Of a stretch of 64,000 nt of DNA, positions 43,496-51,205 are shown piece by piece. The position numbers were made by a program, and so were the translations under genes. The stretch is from positions 3,720,001-3,784,000 of the forward strand of contig NZ_CP162005.1 in the NCBI RefSeq assembly GCF_040822065.1. The letters run 5' to 3'. The first letter of the stretch is position 1; every line of letters starts with the position of its first letter. The DNA comes from Pedobacter sp. WC2423. Its GTDB lineage: Bacteria > Bacteroidota > Bacteroidia > Sphingobacteriales > Sphingobacteriaceae. A model generated the notes under the pieces. It did no database searches. It was given only the letters and a program-made list of their open reading frames with translations, and was not told the DNA's origin.

Positions 43496-44602
43496 ATGAT
43501 AAATGAATTTACGCTCGGTGTAGAAGAAGAATATATGGTCATTGACCCGGTTACGCGCGAGCTAACCTCTCACGATCAAAAAATAGTAGAGGCTGCGCAA
43601 AAAATCCATAAGGATCAGGTAAAAGCCGAAATGCACCAGGCGGTTGTCGAAGTCGGAACTGGTATTTGTAAAAATACAGAACAGGCACGTCTTGAAATAT
43701 CCCAGCTGCGCCATACGGTATCTGTACTTGCGGGTGAACAAGGGCTGCGTATTGGTGCCTCAGGAACTCACCCGTTTTCACATTGGGAAAAGCAATTGAT
43801 CACAGAACATCCAAGATATAGCGAAATTGTCAATGAACTTCAGGAGGCAGCGCGTTCCAATCTGATTTTTGGTTTACATGTTCACGTAGGATTTCAATCA
43901 CGGGAACTGGCCATTCATATTGCCAACCAGGTTCGTTATTTCCTGCCCCATGTCTTTGCTTTATCTACAAATTCACCTTTTTGGGAAGGAAGAAACACCG
44001 GGTATAAATCCTACAGAACTAAAATCTTTGATAAGTTTCCAAGAACTGGTATCCCTGATGTGTTCAATAGCATCGAAGATTATGATAACTACGTTAAGTT
44101 ATTAATTAAAACCAATAGTATTGATAATGCCAAAAAGATCTGGTGGGATATCCGTGTACATCCTTTCTTTGAAACCATTGAATTCAGAATTTGTGACTGT
44201 CCGATGCTGATCGATGAAACGATGGCTTTTGTAGCTTTATTTCAGGCCCTCTGTGCCAAACTATATAAGCTTCGTCTGCAAAACATGAGCTTTATCAATT
44301 ATTCAAGAGCACTGATCAATGAGAATAAATGGCGGGCAGCCCGTTATGGAATTGATGGAAACCTGATTGATTTTGGGAAAGAAATGGAAATCAACTGCCG
44401 TAATCTCGTTTTAGAATTATTAGATTTTGTGGACGATGTGGTGGATGAACTGGGTTGCAGAGAAGATCTGAATTATATCCATAAGATTCTTGAAAATGGA
44501 ACAGGTGCCGACAGGCAGCTGGCAATTTATTCGCAGACGGGGAGCTTTGAATCTGTGGTAGATTATATTACTTCACAAACTCTAATCGGGGCACACGGAT
44601 GA
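43496..44602 (+). CDS. Carboxylate-amine ligase, GCS2/YbdK family
   Basis: A 368-residue member of the glutamate-cysteine ligase 2 family. Diagnostic segments are LGVEEEYMVIDPVTRELTS at the N-terminus, VVEVGTGIC, GTHPFSHWEKQ, GLHVHVGFQS and WWDIRVHPFFETIEFRICDC. YbdK-type enzymes use ATP to form gamma-glutamyl amides, with substrates that differ from classical GshA. The perfect Shine-Dalgarno suggests strong translation. The end overlaps the next ORF by ATGA, indicating coupled translation of the operon. Confidence 0.92.
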   Translation: MINEFTLGVEEEYMVIDPVTRELTSHDQKIVEAAQKIHKDQVKAEMHQAVVEVGTGICKNTEQARLEISQLRHTVSVLAGEQGLRIGASGTHPFSHWEKQLITEHPRYSEIVNELQEAARSNLIFGLHVHVGFQSRELAIHIANQVRYFLPHVFALSTNSPFWEGRNTGYKSYRTKIFDKFPRTGIPDVFNSIEDYDNYVKLLIKTNSIDNAKKIWWDIRVHPFFETIEFRICDCPMLIDETMAFVALFQALCAKLYKLRLQNMSFINYSRALINENKWRAARYGIDGNLIDFGKEMEINCRNLVLELLDFVDDVVDELGCREDLNYIHKILENGTGADRQLAIYSQTGSFESVVDYITSQTLIGAHG

Positions 44603-45429
44603 CAGAACAGCTAAAAGAAATAAAAGTTGCGGTAATAGACATGAATAACGGATTCCCCAACCAGGGTTTGAGAGGTATTCTGAGTATTGTATCCACTTAT
44701 AAAGAAGAACATGCCCTGAATTTATCCATTCAGGTATTTGATCTGAGGGTAAAAAATGAGATCCCGGGAACAGAATTTGATATTTATATTTCAAGTGGTG
44801 GCCCCGGCAGTCCTTATGAAGGAGAAGGCCAGGCGTGGGAAAACTCGTTTTTCAATTTACTGGATGCTCTGGAAGCCTATAATCAGGCACACGAAGATAA
44901 AAAATATGCTTTCTTAATTTGTCATTCTTTCCAGATGGCCTGCCGCAAATATGGCTTAGGCCTGGTTACAGAACGAAAGTCTAATGCTTTTGGAATTTTC
45001 CCGGTCACGCTCACAGCACAGGGAGAAAATGATATTATCTATGCGGGACTGACTAATCCATTTTTCGCAATTGATAGCAGAGACTGGCAGGTCGTAGATG
45101 CAGAAGATGAAACTTTCCATGCAACCGGAGCAGAAGTTCTGGCCCTGGAAAAAGAACGTCCCCATGTTGATCTGGAACGCTGTATCATGTCTATTCGTTT
45201 CTCTAAAGAATTTGTAGGTACACAATTTCATCCTGAAGCAGACCCGGATGGAATGAGGTTATATCTGCTCGAAGAAGAAAAGAAAAAAAACATTATTGCT
45301 GCCCATGGAGAAGAAAAATACCTGGATATGCTGGAAAGTCTCGACAATCCGGACAGGATTCTGCTGACTCAAAAAACTATATTACCCAATTTTTTAACCG
45401 AAGCTATTCAATCTCTTAAAGAAGCCTGA
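44599..45429 (+). CDS. Class I glutamine amidotransferase-like protein
   Basis: A 276-residue GATase1 domain protein. The oxyanion motif SGGPGSPYEG is at 66-75, nucleophile Cys109 in LICHSFQMACR, and the His211/Glu213 pair in TQFHPEADPDG. Such domains release ammonia from glutamine to feed a partner; here the likely partner is one of the ligases. Start overlaps the previous stop by 4 bp and the next gene begins 1 bp after its stop, so it is embedded in the operon. The C-terminal 60 residues after the GATase domain are Lys/Glu-rich. Confidence 0.87.
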   Translation: MTEQLKEIKVAVIDMNNGFPNQGLRGILSIVSTYKEEHALNLSIQVFDLRVKNEIPGTEFDIYISSGGPGSPYEGEGQAWENSFFNLLDALEAYNQAHEDKKYAFLICHSFQMACRKYGLGLVTERKSNAFGIFPVTLTAQGENDIIYAGLTNPFFAIDSRDWQVVDAEDETFHATGAEVLALEKERPHVDLERCIMSIRFSKEFVGTQFHPEADPDGMRLYLLEEEKKKNIIAAHGEEKYLDMLESLDNPDRILLTQKTILPNFLTEAIQSLKEA

Positions 45430-45430
45430 T

Positions 45431-46624
45431 ATGGTCCGTACTTACAGGGAATATTTTAACCGGAACTTTACCACAGACAAATATGTAAACTTTTTACGTG
45501 TGCTTGGCGAAGACTATCCACCATTAACCATCAGATTTGCTGAAACACCTGTATTCATCCCTGAAGATTTAAAAAATCAGCTGATCGAAGCCGGTGAAGA
45601 GATTATAAAATTGATCAAACAGCCTGATTTTAAATCGCTTACTGATAGCGCTATTCCTGAAGAATGGATAGTTCCCAATGAAAATGATCATCCTCATTTC
45701 CTGGCCTTTGATTTTGGCATTTGTAAAGATGAACACGGGCGGTTGGTGCCCAGGTTGATAGAGATGCAGGGCTTCCCTTCTTTATTTGGCTTTCAGCCAC
45801 ATCTCGCCGATATTTATAAAGAGACTTTTGAACTGGATAAACTTGCTGATTTCAGCCCGTTTTTTCACGACATGGATCAGCAAAATTATATCGCTTTATT
45901 GAAAAAAGTGATCCTGGGGCCTTTTGAACCAGAGGAGGTTGCCTTAATGGATATCGATGCACCCAATCAGAAAACGGCTATCGATTTCTTTGTCACAGCA
46001 AAACATTTAGGGATCCCGATTCTAAGCTTAACGGATATTTTTAAAGAAGGTGATCAGCTATTTTATAAAGAACAGGGCAAAAAAAAACGGTTAAGAAGGA
46101 TTTATAACCGCCTGATCTTTGATGAGGTAAGTACGCAGCAAGAGCTATTTAAACTCAGTTTTGACCCGAGAGAAAAACTTGACATAGAATGGATTACACA
46201 TCCTAACTGGTTTTACAGAATCAGCAAATTCACCATGCCATTTTTAAAGAATGAATTTGTACCTGAAACCCGGTTTTTAAATACTATTGAAATCATCCCC
46301 GAAGATTTAGATAATTACGTCCTTAAACCCTTATTTTCATTTGCAGGAATGGGCGTGATCATAGATGTCACCAAGGCCGATATCAATGGGATAGCTGATC
46401 CTGAGAATTGGATTTTACAGCGAAAAGTGAATTATGAACCTGTTGTTCGATCGCCTGATGGCCTGGTTAAAGCAGAGCTCAGATTACTTTATATCTGGCC
46501 GGATGGAGAAGAGCCGCAATTGTGTATTAACCTGGCCCGTTTAAGCAGAGGAAAAATGATCGGCGTACGTTATAATGCCGATTTTGACTGGGTAGGCGGC
46601 ACTGTGGGACTGATGACCCGGTAA
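45431..46624 (+). CDS. Divergent ATP-grasp-like protein, last gene of the amidoligase operon
   Basis: A 397-residue soluble protein of uncertain family. The C-terminal half looks ATP-grasp-like: YVLKPLFSFAGMGVIIDVTK (Lys in the ATP site), WILQRKVNYEP (adenine region) and AELRLLYIWPDGEEP with LCINLARLSRGKM, while the usual Asp/Asn metal motif is not clear. The N-terminal half has HFLAFDFGICKDEHGRLVP and LIEMQGFPSLFGFQPH. It may be a ligase or a nonclassical partner. It starts 1 bp after the GATase stop, so it belongs to the same transcript. Confidence 0.55.
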   Translation: MVRTYREYFNRNFTTDKYVNFLRVLGEDYPPLTIRFAETPVFIPEDLKNQLIEAGEEIIKLIKQPDFKSLTDSAIPEEWIVPNENDHPHFLAFDFGICKDEHGRLVPRLIEMQGFPSLFGFQPHLADIYKETFELDKLADFSPFFHDMDQQNYIALLKKVILGPFEPEEVALMDIDAPNQKTAIDFFVTAKHLGIPILSLTDIFKEGDQLFYKEQGKKKRLRRIYNRLIFDEVSTQQELFKLSFDPREKLDIEWITHPNWFYRISKFTMPFLKNEFVPETRFLNTIEIIPEDLDNYVLKPLFSFAGMGVIIDVTKADINGIADPENWILQRKVNYEPVVRSPDGLVKAELRLLYIWPDGEEPQLCINLARLSRGKMIGVRYNADFDWVGGTVGLMTR

Positions 46625-46671
46625 ATTTACATTGAGCAGACTCCCTGAATAAATCAATTGATTATAATTGT

Positions 46672-46833
46672 ATGATGGATATTCAAGCTATTTTAGTAGG
46701 ACTTTTATTTGTTGCAGCACTATTTTATATAGGCCGCATCATTTATCGCGCTGTATCCCCAAAAAGTGGCGGATGCGGATCTAATTGCAAATGTGGTGTA
46801 GATTTCTCTACTATTGAAACTAAGAATAAATAG
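46672..46833 (+). CDS. FeoB-associated Cys-rich membrane protein-like
   Basis: A 53-residue protein: one membrane helix (ILVGLLFVAALFYIGRIIY) and a short Cys-rich tail (SGGCGSNCKCGVDFSTIE). This is the pattern of the FeoB-associated Cys-rich family, usually near ferrous iron transporters, but feoB is not in the window. Two adjacent ATG codons (46672, 46675) are possible starts. It is followed after 17 bp by the Crp/Fnr gene. Function unknown; iron or Fe-S linkage is inferred. Confidence 0.65.
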   Translation: MMDIQAILVGLLFVAALFYIGRIIYRAVSPKSGGCGSNCKCGVDFSTIETKNK

Positions 46834-46850
46834 TTTTCATCTCTATCAAT

Positions 46851-47438
46851 ATGTTCCAACAGCTTAAAGATTACCTGCAAAAAAGAATTACAGTAACTGA
46901 CGAGCAGTTTGAACTGATTTCAAGAGATATTAAGGTCAAGGTTATTGAAAAAAATCAATTGCTGGTTGCACCTGGTGAAATCAATTCCAAGGGCTATTTT
47001 GTGACTGAAGGGCTGTTACGCTGCTATTCTATTGATAGTAAAGCAAAGGTCAATATTATTCAGTTTGCTCCTGAAAACTGGTGGATGTCTGAAAGAAACA
47101 GCCTTTTCAATGAACCTTCCGATTTCTATATTGATGCTGTAGAACGCACAACAGTATTACAAATCCCTAAAAACTACTTCGATGATGCTGCAAAAAACAT
47201 CCCTTGTTTTGCTGATCTTAATTATACCATGCTAAACAATTCGATCCGCTTTATGCAAAAAAGGATCAATATGTTATTAAGTGCAACTGCTGAAGAAAGA
47301 TACCTTGATTTTATCAAACTATATCCTAATCTGACACTCCGTGTACCCCAATGGATGATTGCCTCCTATCTGGGTATTACACCAGAATCTTTAAGCAGAG
47401 TACGTAAAGACCTCGCACACAAACATTTCAAAGTTTAA
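46851..47438 (+). CDS. Crp/Fnr family transcriptional regulator
   Basis: A 195-residue regulator: N-terminal cyclic-nucleotide-binding-like beta-barrel (LLVAPGEINSKGYFVTEGLL, IIQFAPENWWMSERNS), long dimerisation helix and a C-terminal winged HTH (RVPQWMIASYLGITPESLSR). No four-Cys Fnr cluster is present and the ligand pocket Arg/Ser pair typical for cAMP is not evident. Bacteroidota members often act in stress or redox responses. Next to YceI and pirin it may regulate these, but no binding site is identified. Confidence 0.87.
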   Translation: MFQQLKDYLQKRITVTDEQFELISRDIKVKVIEKNQLLVAPGEINSKGYFVTEGLLRCYSIDSKAKVNIIQFAPENWWMSERNSLFNEPSDFYIDAVERTTVLQIPKNYFDDAAKNIPCFADLNYTMLNNSIRFMQKRINMLLSATAEERYLDFIKLYPNLTLRVPQWMIASYLGITPESLSRVRKDLAHKHFKV

Positions 47439-47481
47439 CTATTTCTTATCATACATCAACACCCACACCCAACATTAGCTT

Positions 47482-47489
47482 TAGATTTG
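47482..47489 (+). promoter_or_regulatory. -7 promoter element of the YceI gene
   Basis: TAGATTTG matches TAnnTTTG exactly and lies 35 nt upstream of the YceI ATG. No TTG occurs at -33. Confidence 0.5.
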
Positions 47490-47524
47490 TGTTATAATAA
47501 AAATCAATATTAAAACTAAAGATT

Positions 47525-48055
47525 ATGGCAACTACTAAATGGGTACTAGATCCAACACACAGTGAACTTCAATTCAAAGTAAAACATTTGATGATCTCTA
47601 CCGTTACCGGTAGCTTCAATGAATTTTCTGCAGAATTAGATACAGACAATGATGATTTCGAACATTCAGCTGTTTCTTTCAAAGCAGGTGTAGATTCTAT
47701 CGATACAGGTAATAAAGACAGAGATGGTCATTTAATAGGTGGTGATTTCTTTAATGCTGCTGATTTTCCGGTTGTTTCTTTTGTTTCGACTTCATTCACT
47801 AAAGATGGTGACGATTATCAATTGAAAGGTGACCTGACTATCAAAGATGTAACTAAACCAGTTACCCTGGATGTTGAATTTGGCGGAACTGCACAAGACC
47901 CATGGGGAAATACTAAAGCTGGTTTTACTATCAAAGGAAAAATTAATAGAACTGATTTCGGTCTGACTTATAATGCAGCATTAGAAACTGGCGGTGTAAT
48001 GCTAGGTGAAGAAGTTAAAATTTTAGGTGAATTGCAATTCGCAAAACAAGCGTAA
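47525..48055 (+). CDS. YceI family lipocalin-fold protein
   Basis: A 176-residue YceI-domain protein. The family start WVLDPTHSELQFKVKHLMIS, the central KDRDGHLIGGDFFNAADFPV and the end INRTDFGLTY are all present. YceI proteins bind long isoprenoid-type lipids in a lipocalin-like barrel. No signal peptide is visible, so this one may be cytoplasmic. It has its own TAGATTTG promoter and precedes pirin by 53 bp. Confidence 0.93.
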   Translation: MATTKWVLDPTHSELQFKVKHLMISTVTGSFNEFSAELDTDNDDFEHSAVSFKAGVDSIDTGNKDRDGHLIGGDFFNAADFPVVSFVSTSFTKDGDDYQLKGDLTIKDVTKPVTLDVEFGGTAQDPWGNTKAGFTIKGKINRTDFGLTYNAALETGGVMLGEEVKILGELQFAKQA

Positions 48056-48108
48056 TTAACTCCTCTCTTTAAAACCTGAATTATTCCTTTTTATAAAAAC
48101 GATTGCTT

Positions 48109-48981
48109 ATGGAAACCACTATAAAATCTGTTTCGGCTGTTTTAGCCGCACCAGCACCACATATGGTCGGTGATGGATTTAAAGTGAGCAACTTTTTTCC
48201 GGGAGGCTATAAAATTAAAATGAGCCCTTTCTATATGCTCGATTTTAATGATAAAATAGATCTTCCTCCTACTCATCAATTACGCGGCGTTGGCGTTCAT
48301 CCGCATCGTGGTTTTGAAACGGTGACCATTGCTTATCATGGTGCTATTGCGCATCATGACAGTGCCGGAAACAGTGGGATTATTTATCCTGGTGATGTGC
48401 AGTGGATGACAGCAGCAAGCGGTATCCTCCATAAAGAATATCATGAAAAGGAATTCAGTAAAAAAGGCGGACCTTTTCAAATGGTTCAGCTATGGGTAAA
48501 TCTGCCGGCTAAAGATAAAATGAGTAAACCTAAGTATCAGGCGATTCAAAATGATACAATCGGCAGCTATGTTTTACCATTAAATGCAGGTACAGTAGAA
48601 GTTATTGCAGGCCAGTATATGGATGTTAAAGGGGCAGCAACTACCTTCAGCCCGATGAGCGTATATAATGTGCGTTTAAATGCTGATGGAGACGCCACCT
48701 TTAGCTTTCCAGCTGATTTTAATACAGGAATATTGATTGTAGAGGGAAACCTGGTGGTCAATGGGGAGCAAGCAACCGGAAATGAGTTCGTATACTTTAA
48801 GAATGACGGGGAGGAAATTAAGGTTAAGGCGGCACAAGACAGTATTATCCTGGTATTGAGTGGTGAACCTATTCACGAACCAATTGCCCAGTACGGACCA
48901 TTCTTAATGAACAACCAGGCAGAAATAAAACTGGCAATAAGCGATTATAATGAAGGTAAGTTTGGTTACTTAGAAGATTAA
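48109..48981 (+). CDS. Pirin family protein
   Basis: A 290-residue bicupin. The metal-binding motif GVHPHRGFETVTIAYHG is followed by GIIYPGDVQWMTAASGILHK and a second cupin with FNTGILIVEGNLVVNGE. Pirins bind iron or nickel; bacterial members can have quercetinase or redox-signalling activity, which cannot be told apart here. The ATG at 48109 begins the conserved domain; an in-frame TTG two codons upstream is less likely. A strong bidirectional hairpin follows. Confidence 0.93.
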   Translation: METTIKSVSAVLAAPAPHMVGDGFKVSNFFPGGYKIKMSPFYMLDFNDKIDLPPTHQLRGVGVHPHRGFETVTIAYHGAIAHHDSAGNSGIIYPGDVQWMTAASGILHKEYHEKEFSKKGGPFQMVQLWVNLPAKDKMSKPKYQAIQNDTIGSYVLPLNAGTVEVIAGQYMDVKGAATTFSPMSVYNVRLNADGDATFSFPADFNTGILIVEGNLVVNGEQATGNEFVYFKNDGEEIKVKAAQDSIILVLSGEPIHEPIAQYGPFLMNNQAEIKLAISDYNEGKFGYLED

Positions 48982-49009
48982 TCTTACAGTAAACCAGGCG
49001 CCGGCAATA

Positions 49010-49055
49010 AAAGCAGAAAGCCGCTGATTCTTAGGATTCAGCGGCTTTCTGCTTT
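49010..49055. terminator. Bidirectional terminator between pirin and the lipoprotein gene
   Basis: AAAGCAGAAAGCCGCTGA (49010-49027) is matched by its perfect complement at 49038-49055, an 18-bp stem with a 10-nt loop, flanked by A- and T-rich sequence. It overlaps the stop codon of the minus-strand lipoprotein gene. Confidence 0.9.
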
Positions 49056-49269
49056 ATTTTTTAACAGGCTTGGAGTGATCTGTCTGCAAACTATCAATTA
49101 GCGTGGTATCAGAACTCTTTTGCTGAGCTGGCTGTGAAGAAGCCTTAATACTCGTATCTATTTTTACTGAATCAGGAACTTTCTCGCTTCCTTTATCACC
49201 CATCGTACAAGATGAAATAGAAAGCACAGTTATTCCCGCTATGAGTAAACATTGGAATGAATTTTTCAT
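49054..49269 (-). CDS. Small predicted lipoprotein
   Basis: A 71-residue protein with a lipobox-type signal (LLIAGITVLSISSC, Cys21) and a polar Ser/Thr/Asp/Lys-rich mature part, TMGDKGSEKVPDSVKIDTSI, with no recognised domain. It is a typical short orphan lipoprotein of Bacteroidota. The start at 49269 is chosen because the signal peptide begins there; a start at 49296 adds nine residues. It lies downstream of ispF on the minus strand (44 bp gap) and ends in the bidirectional terminator. Confidence 0.6.
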   Translation of the reverse strand: MKNSFQCLLIAGITVLSISSCTMGDKGSEKVPDSVKIDTSIKASSQPAQQKSSDTTLIDSLQTDHSKPVKK

Positions 49270-49313
49270 AATAATGGTTTTTCTAAACAACCCCATGCAG
49301 CGCCAATTGTTTT

Positions 49314-49790
49314 TTATTTTTCAATCAGGCAGACTGCATAAGCAACCACCCCTTCTTCCCGGCCAATAAAACCCATCGTTTCATTGGTGGTCGCTTTAAT
49401 CGAAATATCTTCTGTTGACATGCCTGTAGCCTCTGCAATATTTTGCTGCATCTGTGGAATATGCGGATTTATTTTCGGTGCTTCCAGACAAAGCATCGCA
49501 TCGATATTTCCAATGCTCCAGCCTTTCTCTGTCAGCAATTTCACTGTTTCCTGTAAAAGGATAATACTGCTGATCCCTTTCCACCTTGGATCTGTATTTT
49601 TAAAATGGAAGCCGATATCGCGAAGATTCGCAGCTCCTAACAAAGCATCACAAATTGCATGTAATAAAACATCGGCATCTGAATGTCCAAATGCCCCCTG
49701 ATGGTGCTCAAGATTTACTCCTCCAACCACAAATGGATGACCACCTTTTAACTGGTGTACGTCGAATCCAAATCCTACTTTAATCTTCAT
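49314..49790 (-). CDS. ispF: 2-C-methyl-D-erythritol 2,4-cyclodiphosphate synthase
   Basis: A 158-residue IspF of the MEP isoprenoid pathway, forming MEcPP from CDP-ME2P with release of CMP. Metal and substrate motifs are present: GFGFDVHQL with Asp/His ligands, HSDADVLLHAICDALLG, DIGFHFKNTDPRWKG and the C-terminal NETMGFIGREEGVVAYAVC. Length and motifs are standard. It lies 12 bp downstream of porV on the same strand, so it may be on the porV transcript. Confidence 0.96.
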   Translation of the reverse strand: MKIKVGFGFDVHQLKGGHPFVVGGVNLEHHQGAFGHSDADVLLHAICDALLGAANLRDIGFHFKNTDPRWKGISSIILLQETVKLLTEKGWSIGNIDAMLCLEAPKINPHIPQMQQNIAEATGMSTEDISIKATTNETMGFIGREEGVVAYAVCLIEK

Positions 49791-49802
49791 TTTTATTTAT
49801 AT

Positions 49803-50987
49803 TTATTTACTGGTATCCCCCAAATTAAACAATAAGGTAAACCTTAAAGTATTCGCCAATGGACTTTTTCCTGCACTTGCAGCCAGGTAAGATACATCGA
49901 AATTAAAACTTTCATATTTAAAGCCTGTACCTAAAGTAAAATATCTTCTGTCCCCTTTTTGAGGACTTTCATAAAAATACCCGGTTCTGAGCGCAAATTT
50001 CTTATTGTACCAGTATTCCAGCCCTGAAGCGATATTGATCTCCTTTATTTCTTCGTTAAAACCTCCTGGTGCATCAGTGAATGAACCAAATATACCGGAA
50101 GGAACTGAACGGTCAGGATCCCGGCCAGACTGTATACTTCCATCCTGGTTATAAACCGGCTGGGTAGGTACTAAAAGTTTATTGAAATCCAGTGCAAGCG
50201 TTATTTCATTATAATCATCCAGAATGAGCGTCGCAGCTCCCCCGATTTTCAGGTTTGTCGGTAAAAAAGCACTCTGGCCACCATCTACATAACTCATTTT
50301 TGTACCAATATTTGAAATATTTGCTCCAGCAGACACAATTGCATCATGTCCAAGCATATAAGTTGGCTTCCTGAAATAAGCAGAAACATCCACCGCAAGA
50401 GATTTACCCGCTTTTGATTGCTGTCCAACGCCAAAATTCCCGGCAGCCAGGTTTGAATAAATATATCTGACAGAGGTTCCCAAAGAGAATGAATCTCCAA
50501 AACGACGCGCAAAAGTTGCATCAATAGCTAACTCACCTGGATTTGAAGTACCCAGCTCTTGCTGATTCGCATCAGTCAGCTGTATTTTACCCAGGGAAAA
50601 GTAACGCATTGAAGCAGCTAAAGTTGTTCTGTCATCCAGTTTATAAAACCCACTCAGATAGCCTAAATTAATATCAGAAACAATACTTCTCAACCATGGG
50701 CTGTAAGAAGCCGAAAACCCGTATTTCTCCTCCAGAAAAGCAAGCTTGGAAGGGTTATTACTACCAGAATTTGCATCTGGTGAGATCGCCACACCGGCCT
50801 CTCCCATCCCCCCGGCTCTTGCATCAGGCGTGATCAGTAAAAATGGAACTGCCGTTTTCAAACTGTTAAACCTGCTGCCGTTACTTTGGGTTTCTGGTGT
50901 CTGTGCCTGCAGAGAGAAAGTTTCCACAGCAAAAAAGAAGCAAATCAATAGAAATCTTGAAGAGCACTTCAGTTTTATTATCCTCAT
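49803..50987 (-). CDS. porV: Type IX secretion outer-membrane protein PorV
   Basis: A 394-residue outer-membrane barrel. A signal peptide (ending SLQAQ) is followed by the hallmark PFLLITPDARAGGMGEAGVA, IAISPDANSGSNNPSKLAF and a FadL-type barrel ending LANTLRFTLLFNLGD. PorV binds the C-terminal domains of T9SS cargo and delivers them to the attachment complex. The PorU sortase is not adjacent. A TATATTTG element at 51047 is its likely promoter, back-to-back with gldJ. Confidence 0.88.
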   Translation of the reverse strand: MRIIKLKCSSRFLLICFFFAVETFSLQAQTPETQSNGSRFNSLKTAVPFLLITPDARAGGMGEAGVAISPDANSGSNNPSKLAFLEEKYGFSASYSPWLRSIVSDINLGYLSGFYKLDDRTTLAASMRYFSLGKIQLTDANQQELGTSNPGELAIDATFARRFGDSFSLGTSVRYIYSNLAAGNFGVGQQSKAGKSLAVDVSAYFRKPTYMLGHDAIVSAGANISNIGTKMSYVDGGQSAFLPTNLKIGGAATLILDDYNEITLALDFNKLLVPTQPVYNQDGSIQSGRDPDRSVPSGIFGSFTDAPGGFNEEIKEINIASGLEYWYNKKFALRTGYFYESPQKGDRRYFTLGTGFKYESFNFDVSYLAASAGKSPLANTLRFTLLFNLGDTSK

Positions 50988-51046
50988 TAATTGATTTTCT
51001 TTTTCAGGTTCATAGATGGGTATGGGTCAGTGTTGACTCTCTTTTT

Positions 51047-51054
51047 CAAATATA
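51047..51054 (-). promoter_or_regulatory. -7 promoter element of porV
   Basis: TATATTTG on the minus strand, exact match to TAnnTTTG, gives a leader of about 55 nt before porV. No TTG occurs at the expected -33 position. Confidence 0.5.
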
Positions 51055-51205
51055 ATTTAAATAAGCAATTTATTTAATTTAAGACTTAACATTTGTGCGC
51101 ATATATATTGCAAGATGTTAATCTATGATGATATTATTCAATTATTTTGTTTCATCGATCTTTTTTTGTGTAATTTTAACAGTTAGAATAGCTCAATACG
51201 CAACT

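Noticed and set aside
51125..51205. Longer gldJ start at 51125
   Set aside because: The lipoprotein signal begins at 51206; the upstream residues would separate it from the N-terminus.
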